Source of the DNA: Marvinbryantia sp.
Lineage (GTDB): Bacteria; Bacillota; Clostridia; Lachnospirales; Lachnospiraceae
Direction: 5' to 3'
DNA: 13,568 bases
NCBI GenBank assembly: GCA_016297895.1
Contig: JAEDFS010000048.1
Location: 1-13,568, forward strand
Shown: in pieces, positions 1 to 5,896 of the stretch
Numbering within the stretch: position 1 is the first letter of the stretch
How the letters are laid out: each line of letters starts with the position of its first letter
Made by a program: the position numbers and the translations under genes
The notes under the pieces: model-generated
Seen by the model: only the letters and a program-made list of their open reading frames with translations
What the model was told of the DNA's origin: nothing
Databases searched by the model: none

Positions 1-440
1 CAAAAGGCGGCGAAGGCGGTAAGAAGCTGGCTGAGGAAGTAGTAAGACTGTGCGAACAGCCCAATGACTTCACCTTTGCATATGATCTGGACGGAAGCAT
101 CGAAGATAAGCTGAATGCGATCGTAACAAAGATTTACGGAGGAAGCAAGGTAGTGCTGACAGCCAATGCACAGAAGCAGGCAAAAGAGCTGACTGCTCTC
201 GGATATGACAAGTGCCCGATCTGTATGGCAAAGACCCAGTACAGCCTGACAGATGATCAGACAAAGCTGGGAGCACCGACAGGCTTTGAGGTAACCGTGC
301 GTAACCTGAAGATCTCGGCAGGAGCAGGCTTTATCGTAGCTCTGACAGGTGAGATCATGACCATGCCGGGTCTGCCGAAGGTTCCGGCTGCTGAGAAGAT
401 CGATGTAGATGAAACAGGAAAAATTACGGGATTATTCTAA
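1..440 (+). CDS. fhs: Formate--tetrahydrofolate ligase, C-terminal part (5' truncated by window)
   Basis: Formyl-THF synthetase joins formate to tetrahydrofolate using ATP and is the entry of formate into the methyl branch of the Wood-Ljungdahl pathway (cytoplasm). The reading frame is open from base 3 and gives 145 residues before TAA at 438-440; the family is usually about 555 residues, so about three quarters lies upstream of the window. Family hallmarks seen are KGGEGG near the window edge, the segment CPICMAKTQYS, and the canonical C-terminus TGEIMTMPGLPKVP followed by a GLF end. It is first of three same-strand genes (fhs, fchA, folD) catalysing consecutive steps. The stop codon lies inside a perfect hairpin (431-459). 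Identification is very secure. Confidence 0.97.
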   Translation, partial: KGGEGGKKLAEEVVRLCEQPNDFTFAYDLDGSIEDKLNAIVTKIYGGSKVVLTANAQKQAKELTALGYDKCPICMAKTQYSLTDDQTKLGAPTGFEVTVRNLKISAGAGFIVALTGEIMTMPGLPKVPAAEKIDVDETGKITGLF

Positions 441-459
441 ACCTTTGGTTTAGAATAAT
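431..459 (+). other. Perfect intercistronic hairpin overlapping the fhs stop codon
   Basis: Bases 431-443 and 447-459 are exact reverse complements (13 bp) with a 3-base loop (TTT). The TAA stop of fhs is inside the left arm. No T-run follows, so it does not look like an intrinsic terminator. The fchA ribosome binding site (478-483) lies 18 bases downstream. An mRNA 3'-end protection, processing or attenuation element that adjusts fhs relative to fchA is inferred, not shown. Confidence 0.7.
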
Positions 460-490
460 CTGTATAGATGATTTATGGAGGTAAAGAGAA

Positions 491-1120
491 ATGGGATTTT
501 CAACTGTTCCCTGTAATGAATTTGTTGAAGTTCTGGCTTCCAAGGCTCCGGTTCCGGGCGGCGGCGGTGCATCTGCTCTGGTAGGTGCAGTCGGTACAGC
601 TCTGGGCAATATGGTGGGAAGCCTTACAGTAGGCAAAAAGAAGTACGCTGAGTTTGAGGAAGAAATGTATGAGCTGAAAGCAAAATGTGATCAGCTTCAG
701 AAAGATTTTCTTCGTCTTATTGAGAGAGATGCAGAAGTATTTGAGCCGCTTTCCAAAGCATACGGCATGCCAAGAGAGACAGAAGAGGAAAAAGCAGAGA
801 AAGCACGTGTAATGGCGATCGTGCTGAAGGATGCCTGCTCTGTTCCCATGGAGATCATGGAAAAATGCTGCGAAGCGATCGATATCATTGCTGAATTTGC
901 TGCTAAGGGTTCCACTCTTGCTATCAGTGATGCTGGTGTAGGTGTTGCATTCTGCAAAGCTGCTTTAAAAGGAGCCAGCCTGAATGTATATATCAATACA
1001 AAATCAATGGCAGATAAAGAACTGGCAGCAGAACTGAATGCAAAGTGCGATGCCATGCTGGCAGAGTATACGGTAAAAGCAGATCAGATCTTTGACAGTG
1101 TACTTGGAAGATTGAAATAG
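491..1120 (+). CDS. fchA: Methenyl-THF cyclohydrolase, cyclodeaminase/cyclohydrolase family
   Basis: Hydrolyses/forms 5,10-methenyl-THF from 10-formyl-THF, the second step of the methyl branch. The 209-residue protein is the normal length for stand-alone FchA and matches the C-terminal domain of formiminotransferase-cyclodeaminase. It has the N-terminal glycine-rich helix start (PVPGGGGASAL, residues 20-30), LTVGKKKY (45-52) and the family segment RDAEVF around Asp80. It is helical and has no signal peptide. ATG at 491 is preceded by GGAGGT (478-483) at 7-base spacing. It is 50 bases after fhs and 12 before folD; its TAG stop overlaps the folD Shine-Dalgarno, suggesting coupled translation. 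A cyclodeaminase role in histidine degradation is possible for the family, but the neighbours argue for folate C1 metabolism. This gene matters because the adjacent FolD lacks cyclohydrolase residues. Confidence 0.92.
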   Translation: MGFSTVPCNEFVEVLASKAPVPGGGGASALVGAVGTALGNMVGSLTVGKKKYAEFEEEMYELKAKCDQLQKDFLRLIERDAEVFEPLSKAYGMPRETEEEKAEKARVMAIVLKDACSVPMEIMEKCCEAIDIIAEFAAKGSTLAISDAGVGVAFCKAALKGASLNVYINTKSMADKELAAELNAKCDAMLAEYTVKADQIFDSVLGRLK

Positions 1121-1132
1121 GAGGAGATAACG

Positions 1133-1981
1133 ATGGCAAAACAGTTATTAGGCAAAGAAGTAACAGCAGCTCTGAATGAGAGAATCAAAGCAAATGTTGC
1201 TGCTTGCCAGGAGAAAGGTGTGAATCCGACACTCTGTATTATCCGTGTGGGAGAAAACCCAAGTGATATTTCTTATGAAAAAGGTGCTACAAAGAGATGT
1301 GAGACTCTCGGTGTCGCATGCGAGAAAATTTTACTTCCGGAAGATGCTTCTCAGGAAGAAGTTCTGGCAACCATCGATAAAGTAAACAAAGATGATAAGA
1401 TCCATGGCGTACTGTTATTCCGTCCGCTGCCGAAGCATCTGGATCAGGCAGTGATCGAGAATGCACTGGCAGCAGAAAAAGATGTGGACTGTATGACAGA
1501 TCTGTCCATGTCAGGTGTGTTTACCGGTAAAAAGATCGGTTTCCCGCCCTGTACACCGCAGGCATGCATGGAGATCCTGGATCATTACGGAATCGACTGC
1601 ACCGGCAAGAAAGCAGTTGTAATCGGAAGAAGCCTTGTAGTTGGAAAACCGGCTGCCATGATGCTTGTGAAGAAAAACGCAACCGTTACCATCTGCCATA
1701 CAAAGACCGTGGATATGCCGTCAGTGGCAAAAGAAGCTGATATCCTTATTGTTGCTGCAGGCCGTGCAGGAGTCGTTGGTGCAGAGTATGTAAGAGAAGG
1801 ACAGACGGTGATCGATGTAGGTATCAATGTCAATGCAGAAGGCAAACTTTGCGGAGATGTGGATTACGCAGCAGTAGAGCCCGTCGTAGATGCCATTACT
1901 CCGGTACCGGGTGGTGTGGGAAGTGTAACCACATCTGTTCTGGTTGGACATGTAGTGGAAGCTGCAATGAGAACTCTGTAA
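1133..1981 (+). CDS. folD: Methylene-THF dehydrogenase, FolD family, probably dehydrogenase-only
   Basis: Reduces 5,10-methenyl-THF to 5,10-methylene-THF with NAD(P)H, third step of the methyl branch. The 282-residue length is normal for FolD. The fold is clear: VGENPSD before Tyr48, KDVD (Asp119), PPCTPQ, the dinucleotide-binding VIGRSLVVGKP, CHTKT, VIDVGIN and ITPVPGGVG. Aligned without gaps to E. coli FolD, the catalytic lysine of the YxxxK motif is Ala52 (codon 1286-1288) and the glutamine of the VQLPLP motif is Phe96 (1418-1420). The aspartate is kept. Loss of both classical cyclohydrolase residues suggests a monofunctional dehydrogenase paired with FchA. The Arg in GRS is compatible with NADP use, but cofactor choice is inference. 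AGGAGG (1119-1124) sits 8 bases before ATG. A terminator follows. Confidence 0.94.
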   Translation: MAKQLLGKEVTAALNERIKANVAACQEKGVNPTLCIIRVGENPSDISYEKGATKRCETLGVACEKILLPEDASQEEVLATIDKVNKDDKIHGVLLFRPLPKHLDQAVIENALAAEKDVDCMTDLSMSGVFTGKKIGFPPCTPQACMEILDHYGIDCTGKKAVVIGRSLVVGKPAAMMLVKKNATVTICHTKTVDMPSVAKEADILIVAAGRAGVVGAEYVREGQTVIDVGINVNAEGKLCGDVDYAAVEPVVDAITPVPGGVGSVTTSVLVGHVVEAAMRTL

Positions 1982-2002
1982 GATATTTGAAACAATGTGA
2001 GG

Positions 2003-2041
2003 AAAACGGTGCATATCCGAATCAGATATGCACCGTTTTTT
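2003..2041 (+). terminator. Intrinsic terminator after folD
   Basis: A perfect 15-bp stem (2003-2017 with 2025-2039) closes a 7-base loop and runs into a T-tract (2036-2041). It lies 22 bases after the folD stop and should end the fhs-fchA-folD transcript. The arms contain A- and T-runs at the base, typical of a strong rho-independent terminator. The next gene starts only 18 bases later, so any expression of it from the folD promoter would depend on read-through. Confidence 0.92.
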
Positions 2042-2058
2042 CGATAGGATGTGATTGT

Positions 2059-2565
2059 GTGAAAGACCTGAAAAGAACACCGGCATCCAGAACAGCCATA
2101 TATGGGATACTGGTTGCACTGGCGATGATATTGAGTTTCGTGGAAACGCTCATACCGATCAACCTGGGAGTACCGGGCGTCAAACCGGGTCTTGCCAACC
2201 TGGTTGTCTTTGTATGTCTGTATCTGTGTGGGGCCGGTGCAGCATTTTCTGTTTCGGTTGTGAGGATCACGCTGGTTGCTTTTACTTTTGGAAATCTGTC
2301 TGCTTTTCTTTTCAGCCTGGCGGGCGGACTCTTAAGCTTTGCTGTCATGTGGTTCTGTAAGAGCAAAGGTCTTTTATCCAAAACAGGTGTCAGTATAGCA
2401 GGCGGCGTGACTCATAATCTGGGACAGCTTACCGTTGCGGCTCTGGTTCTGGAAAATGCTGCAGTCTATACTTATTTTCCGGTCCTGCTTCTGGCAGGAA
2501 CCATGGCAGGGGCGCTGATCGGGATACTGGGCTCTCTGATTCTTAGAAGGCTTCCCATGGAATAA
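2059..2565 (+). CDS. Gx transporter family membrane protein (heptaprenyl diphosphate synthase component I-like)
   Basis: Small polytopic membrane protein, 168 residues, about five hydrophobic helices, with LVALAMILSFVETLIP near the N-terminus and the conserved VPGVKPGLANL that marks this family (Pfam Hpre_diP_synt_I, often named Gx transporter). The old prenyl-synthase name is poorly supported for most members. Relatives often sit beside NusG-II and ApbE genes, as here; a role in flavin or quinone-linked electron transfer is inferred from that. The GTG at 2059 is chosen as start because AGGA (2046-2049) lies 9 bases before it and the hydrophobic segment begins about 12 residues later. The frame is open further upstream, but that part overlaps folD and its terminator. 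It converges with the minus-strand NusG-II gene, 28 bases away. Confidence 0.82.
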   Translation: MKDLKRTPASRTAIYGILVALAMILSFVETLIPINLGVPGVKPGLANLVVFVCLYLCGAGAAFSVSVVRITLVAFTFGNLSAFLFSLAGGLLSFAVMWFCKSKGLLSKTGVSIAGGVTHNLGQLTVAALVLENAAVYTYFPVLLLAGTMAGALIGILGSLILRRLPME

Positions 2566-2593
2566 CAGGAAAAGGTAAGAAACAGCAGAAGAA

Positions 2594-2989
2594 TTACCAG
2601 GTCGTGGAATCCAAAGATTCTGCGTCCGGTTCCCGGATGGTAATGATCAATTCATGAGGCAGGCAGGCAATTACTTCACCGGTATGGGAGATGGCACCGG
2701 TGTGGACGCAGACAAGGTCCGGACAATTCGCTTCCGTAACCATGACGATTCCGTCTTTTACAGTAATCGTATTCGTTCCGCCGAAGGTATCATCCGTTTC
2801 CAGAGTCGTATCACTGGAGAGCGGTAATTCTGCAATGATTTTGCCGTTTTGCTGTATGATGGCTTTTGCACCTTCTTTTCCGAAGAACAGTTTGTTTACA
2901 GCAAATCCTGCCAGAATCAGAAAGACAAGTACAGCAATCAGAATCAGACTGTTGCGGCGCTGACGGTATGGAATCTCTGCTGTTTTCAT
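2594..2989 (-). CDS. NusG domain II-containing membrane-anchored protein
   Basis: 131 residues. One N-terminal membrane helix (about residues 14-36, after the basic stretch RQRR) is followed by an extracytosolic domain resembling NusG domain II. The domain carries a conserved Cys/His set: C89 and C94 with H96 (CPDLVCVH) and C109 with H112 (CLPH). Proteins of this type are commonly encoded next to apbE and Gx genes in anaerobic Firmicutes; their biochemical role is not established to my knowledge. The name does not imply transcription elongation activity, because the NGN and KOW parts of NusG are missing. ATG at 2989 has an AGAGGA-type site just upstream on the minus strand. It follows apbE by 25 bases, presumably as one operon. 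Confidence 0.85.
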   Translation of the reverse strand: MKTAEIPYRQRRNSLILIAVLVFLILAGFAVNKLFFGKEGAKAIIQQNGKIIAELPLSSDTTLETDDTFGGTNTITVKDGIVMVTEANCPDLVCVHTGAISHTGEVIACLPHELIITIREPDAESLDSTTW

Positions 2990-3014
2990 AAGATTTTTCC
3001 TCTTTTTCTGTGTT

Positions 3015-3992
3015 TTAGAAAGTTTTTTTGATCTCTCCGCCTTTCAGGATAAAGATCGCTTCCGTATCCTCAAGAGACTCAATCAGTTCACGTCCTCTTT
3101 CATAACCAAGGGCGAGACAGGTGGTACTTAATGCATCACCGGTCAGAGAAGAATCGCAGATGATCGTAACCCCCCAGACATCCTGATTGGTGGGATAACC
3201 GGTATGCGGATCCAGAATATGGTGATAAACGATGCCGTCTTTTTCAAAATACCGCTCGTAGATGCCGGATGAGACTACGGTTTGATCGGAGACTTCAACG
3301 ACGTCAGCAAGAGTACCTCTGGAATCGAAAGGCATCTGAATGCCGATTCTCCAGGGAGTGTTGTCCGGTTTGGAACCGATCGTAAGAACATTTCCGCCCA
3401 GATTCAGATTTCCGCTGGTAACGCCGTTGGCAGTAAGATATTCTTTCATATGGTCGGCTGCATAACCTTTGACCAGAGCACCCAGATCCAGCATGGTATG
3501 TTCATCTCTAAATGTCAGAAGATTGCCATTAAGAGAGACGGAAGAGGCATTCACATGGGACAGCGCAGCGGTGATCTCCGTTTCCGATGGAAGAGAAGGA
3601 TCTTCGCTTTTGAAATCCCAGAGATCTGACAGAGGAGCTACAGTGATATCAAATGTTCCTTCAGAGATCTCATAGTACATCAATCCTGTGGCAATCAGAT
3701 CGGCAATCTCATCTGAAACTTCTACGCTTGATGCGGTTCGATGATTGATTTTGTAAAGTTCACTGTCCGGATCTGTTCTGCTGAAGATCTTTTCATAGTC
3801 TGCACAAAGCTGCTCACAATATTCCATCAGCTCGCCTCCACTTTCGTTCGCATAGAACTGCAGCTGAATGATCGTATCAAAATACAGCAGCTGTTTTTCA
3901 TAGGAAATCTGTTTTTCTGCGGAAGAGCATCCGGTACAGAATATGGCAGTGAGTCCGGCAAAGAGCGGTAATAGTTGGTATTTTTTTATCAT
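3015..3992 (-). CDS. apbE: FAD:protein FMN transferase lipoprotein
   Basis: ApbE attaches FMN covalently to Ser/Thr of extracytosolic flavoproteins (RnfG/D-type, FMN-binding domain proteins) using FAD and Mg2+. The 325-residue protein has a lipoprotein signal: hydrophobic residues 5-18 and the lipobox ending at Cys22 (FCTGC). Family motifs occur in order: FDITVAPLSDLW, LGALVKGYAAD, NLGGNVLTIG, SSGIYERYF, HHILDPHTGYP and SLTGDALSTTCLALG (flavin and Mg2+ binding). The ATG at 3992 is chosen because GGAGA lies about 6 bases upstream and the signal peptide starts there. The frame is open to 4301, but that extension would swallow the divergent regulatory region. A good extended -10 promoter lies just upstream (4031-4059). 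No acceptor protein with an FMN-binding domain is visible in the window. Confidence 0.93.
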   Translation of the reverse strand: MIKKYQLLPLFAGLTAIFCTGCSSAEKQISYEKQLLYFDTIIQLQFYANESGGELMEYCEQLCADYEKIFSRTDPDSELYKINHRTASSVEVSDEIADLIATGLMYYEISEGTFDITVAPLSDLWDFKSEDPSLPSETEITAALSHVNASSVSLNGNLLTFRDEHTMLDLGALVKGYAADHMKEYLTANGVTSGNLNLGGNVLTIGSKPDNTPWRIGIQMPFDSRGTLADVVEVSDQTVVSSGIYERYFEKDGIVYHHILDPHTGYPTNQDVWGVTIICDSSLTGDALSTTCLALGYERGRELIESLEDTEAIFILKGGEIKKTF

Positions 3993-4030
3993 AGTTTCTC
4001 CAGTCAAAATGAATTCCTGATTACTCAGAC

Positions 4031-4059
4031 AGTATAGCATTCCTGTTTTCACATTTCCA
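4031..4059 (-). promoter_or_regulatory. apbE: Promoter for apbE (extended -10)
   Basis: On the minus strand, TGGAAA (4059-4054) is followed by a 17-base spacer and TATACT (4036-4031), preceded by TGC to make an extended -10 (TGCTATACT). The start of transcription would be near 4024, leaving a leader of about 30 bases before the apbE ATG. The same nine bases occur before rnfC2 and before glgA. It overlaps the 5' side of the possible cobalamin riboswitch on the other strand. Confidence 0.65.
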
Positions 4060-4180
4060 GAAAAAACTGAAAAGAGCGGTTGGATCGCACTGATGTAAGG
4101 AGTGTATTTTTTACTGGACTTTTTGGAGAAAGGACGGTATAGTAAAGAAAGAAATACTGAAGTCAGGAGAACTGCCTCTA
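4045..4180 (+). promoter_or_regulatory. Possible divergent cobalamin riboswitch with clear B12 box
   Basis: Bases 4160-4177 match the B12-box consensus rAGYCMGgAgaCCkGCcd at all but one position (A for C). Upstream, in the expected order, are shorter look-alikes of other aptamer blocks: ACTGAAAAG (core GGTGAAAATCC) near 4068, CGCACTG then GTAAGG (CGCAACTGTAAG) near 4086-4100, and ACTG with GAAAGG (CCACTG with GGGAAGG) near 4113-4133. The core blocks are degenerate and no pairing P1 stem was found. A terminator-like hairpin (4238-4266) and the cobalamin gene cobI follow, which fits a B12-repressed leader. The boundaries are approximate. A decayed or variant aptamer is possible; a promoter prediction at 4115-4143 competes with this reading. 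Confidence 0.5.
4115..4143 (+). promoter_or_regulatory. Candidate promoter for the cobI operon (alternative to riboswitch reading)
   Basis: TGGACT (4115-4120), a 17-base spacer and TATAGT (4138-4143) form a plausible sigma-A promoter on plus. If used, transcription would begin near 4150, just before the B12 box, and the upstream aptamer-like blocks would not be transcribed. The match is moderate (4/6 and 5/6), and it lies inside the candidate aptamer. Confidence 0.3.
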
Positions 4181-4237
4181 AAAGATTCAGTTTGATTCTT
4201 ACGGAAGATAAGAAGCAACTTATATTTGCTGTATTTT

Positions 4238-4266
4238 GCACCCGTATGAGAATGCGGGTGCGTTTT
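4238..4266 (+). terminator. Terminator-like hairpin in the cobI leader (attenuator)
   Basis: A 10-bp stem (4238-4247 with 4252-4261, one G-T pair) closes a GAGA tetraloop and is followed by GTTTT (4262-4266). Reading toward minus there is no T-run, so it acts on plus transcripts. No complete gene ends upstream on plus, so its place in the 5' leader, 72 bases before cobI and about 60 after the B12 box, suggests a regulated premature terminator. Confidence 0.7.
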
Positions 4267-4338
4267 GTTGCAAAGGAAATCAATATGGCAGATCGCTCCA
4301 CATGGAATACGCTGGTTTTAAGAAAAAGGAGAATAGAA

Positions 4339-5028
4339 ATGAACAGACGAGGTATGATTTATGGAGTAGGAGTCGGACCGGGAGATCCGGAGCTGATGAC
4401 ACTTAAGGCGGTTCGCCTGATCCGGGAGAATGACGTGATTGCCGTGGCAGGAAAAGATGCGAAAGAAGCGGTAGCTTATCGGATCGCAGCGGCTGTTGTG
4501 CCGGAGATCGAAGAAAAGGAACTGGTTCCGGTGTATATGCCAATGGTGAAGGATCGGGAACAGATCGCACTGGATCACCAGAAGGGAGCAAAGCTTCTGG
4601 AATCTTATCTGGACGCCGGGAAGAATGTGGTATATATTACCCTGGGAGATCCGACCGTTTACTGTACCTTTACCTATCTTCAGGAAATCATGGAGAAGGA
4701 CGGATATGAGGTGGAGCTGGTAAGCGGAATCAGTTCGATCTGTGCAGCGGCAGCGAGAATGTCGATACCTCTGGTAAAATGGAATGAGCAGCTTCATGTG
4801 GTTCCGGCCGTACACGATACGGATAATGCGCTGAAAGAACCCGGCACCTATGTACTGATGAAATCGGCAAGCAGAATGAAACAGGTGAAAGAGCTTCTGA
4901 AAAAAAGTGGGAAGGATGTCTGCATGATCGAAAACTGCAGTATGGAAAATGAAAAGATCTACCGCAGTGCAGAAGAGATCCCGGATGATGCAGGATATTT
5001 TTCTTTAATTATTGCAAAGGAATCATAG
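4339..5028 (+). CDS. cobI: Precorrin-2 / cobalt-factor II C20-methyltransferase (CobI/CbiL)
   Basis: SAM-dependent methylation of C20 of the (cobalt-)precorrin-2 ring, an early step of cobamide synthesis; with CbiK in the same operon, the cobalt-early anaerobic route (CbiL) is inferred. 229 residues, normal for the family. It has the tetrapyrrole methylase N-terminal motif VGVGPGDPEL (residues 10-19) and the second motif LGDPTVYCTFTYL (Gly103-Asp104-Pro105), plus VSGISSICAAAA typical of CbiL. The ATG at 4339 has AGGAG (4327-4331) 7 bases upstream; the frame is open to 4102, but that part holds leader structures. The stop is 7 bases before the ABC transporter start, so co-transcription is likely. 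Regulation is probably by the B12-box leader and attenuator upstream. Confidence 0.92.
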   Translation: MNRRGMIYGVGVGPGDPELMTLKAVRLIRENDVIAVAGKDAKEAVAYRIAAAVVPEIEEKELVPVYMPMVKDREQIALDHQKGAKLLESYLDAGKNVVYITLGDPTVYCTFTYLQEIMEKDGYEVELVSGISSICAAAARMSIPLVKWNEQLHVVPAVHDTDNALKEPGTYVLMKSASRMKQVKELLKKSGKDVCMIENCSMENEKIYRSAEEIPDDAGYFSLIIAKES

Positions 5029-5035
5029 AACCGGA

Positions 5036-5869
5036 ATGATAGAGATCAGGAATCTGACAAAAAAATTTGGTGATTTTACAGCAGTGGATCATTTAAATCT
5101 GACGATTGAGACAGGGGAATTTCTGGGACTGCTTGGCCCGAATGGTGCGGGAAAAACAACGACGATCAGTATGATGTCTACGGTGCTGCTCCCTACGGAG
5201 GGAGAGATCCTGCTTGACGGAAAAAGACTGACCAGAAAATCTTCCGAGCAGAAACGAAAGCTCTGCGTGATCACCCAGGAATATTCCATGCGCCAGGATA
5301 TGATCATGGAAGAAGTGATGGAATATCAGGGACGTCTCTATTTCCTGCCGAAAAAGGTGATACGGGAACGGACGGATGCTCTTTTTGAGTTTGCAGGACT
5401 GACGGAGTACCGAAAACGGACCGTGCGTCATCTTTCCGGAGGAATGAAGAGAAAACTCATGATCTGCAGGGCGCTTCTGGTAGAACCGGAGATCCTTCTT
5501 CTGGATGAACCGACGGCCGGAATGGATGCTATCTCAAGGAGACAGATGTGGAATCTTCTGCGTAAGCTGAATGGACGTAATATGACGATTGTGCTGACGA
5601 CTCATTATATGGAAGAGGCACAGGCATTATGCGGCCGGGTGGCGTTAGTAAATCGCGGAGTACTTCAAAAGCTGGATACACCGGATCATCTGATTGGAGA
5701 ACTCGGAAAATTTGCTGTGGATGAAGTAGACGAAAGCAGTCTTTCGACGAAATACTTCCATGACCGGGAAGAAGCGATCGCCTATCTTTCAAAGGTTGGA
5801 AGTCAGGCTTCTCTTCGTGCTACGACTCTGGAGGATGTATTTGTAGAATGTGCGGGCCGCAGGCTGTAA
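5036..5869 (+). CDS. ABC transporter ATP-binding protein (ABC-2 / DrrA-NodI type)
   Basis: Cytoplasmic ATPase of an ABC-2 type exporter, 277 residues. It has Walker A GPNGAGKTT (34-42), the Q-loop in ITQEYSMRQ, signature LSGGMKRK (133-140), Walker B LLLDEPTAGMD with Asp157-Glu158, and H-loop His190 (LTTHYMEEA). The C-terminal region, about 210-277, including TTLEDVFVECAGR, is typical of the DrrA/NodI export subfamily. ATG at 5036 lies 7 bases after cobI; AAAGGA (5016-5021) is rather far and CGGA is adjacent, so initiation may be coupled to cobI termination. A TTG at 5012 in frame is less likely because it overlaps cobI. The permease follows. The substrate cannot be read from sequence; position between two cobamide genes suggests a tetrapyrrole- or metal-related cargo, but that is inference. 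Confidence 0.9.
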   Translation: MIEIRNLTKKFGDFTAVDHLNLTIETGEFLGLLGPNGAGKTTTISMMSTVLLPTEGEILLDGKRLTRKSSEQKRKLCVITQEYSMRQDMIMEEVMEYQGRLYFLPKKVIRERTDALFEFAGLTEYRKRTVRHLSGGMKRKLMICRALLVEPEILLLDEPTAGMDAISRRQMWNLLRKLNGRNMTIVLTTHYMEEAQALCGRVALVNRGVLQKLDTPDHLIGELGKFAVDEVDESSLSTKYFHDREEAIAYLSKVGSQASLRATTLEDVFVECAGRRL

Positions 5870-5896
5870 AGAAAGAGAAACAAAGAAAGAGAGAGA

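Noticed and set aside
1849..2058. Upstream extension of the Gx gene into folD
   Set aside because: It overlaps folD out of frame and spans the folD terminator; GTG 2059 has a ribosome binding site and gives the family length.
2594..2989. Transcription factor NusG
   Set aside because: Only a domain-II-like fold behind a membrane anchor; no NGN domain.
3993..4301. Extension of apbE upstream to 4301 on minus
   Set aside because: The open frame is fortuitous. The lipoprotein signal and ribosome binding site support ATG at 3992, and the extension would overlap the apbE promoter.
4102..4338. Upstream extension of cobI to 4102
   Set aside because: It covers the B12 box and terminator hairpin, has no family similarity, and a good Shine-Dalgarno precedes 4339.
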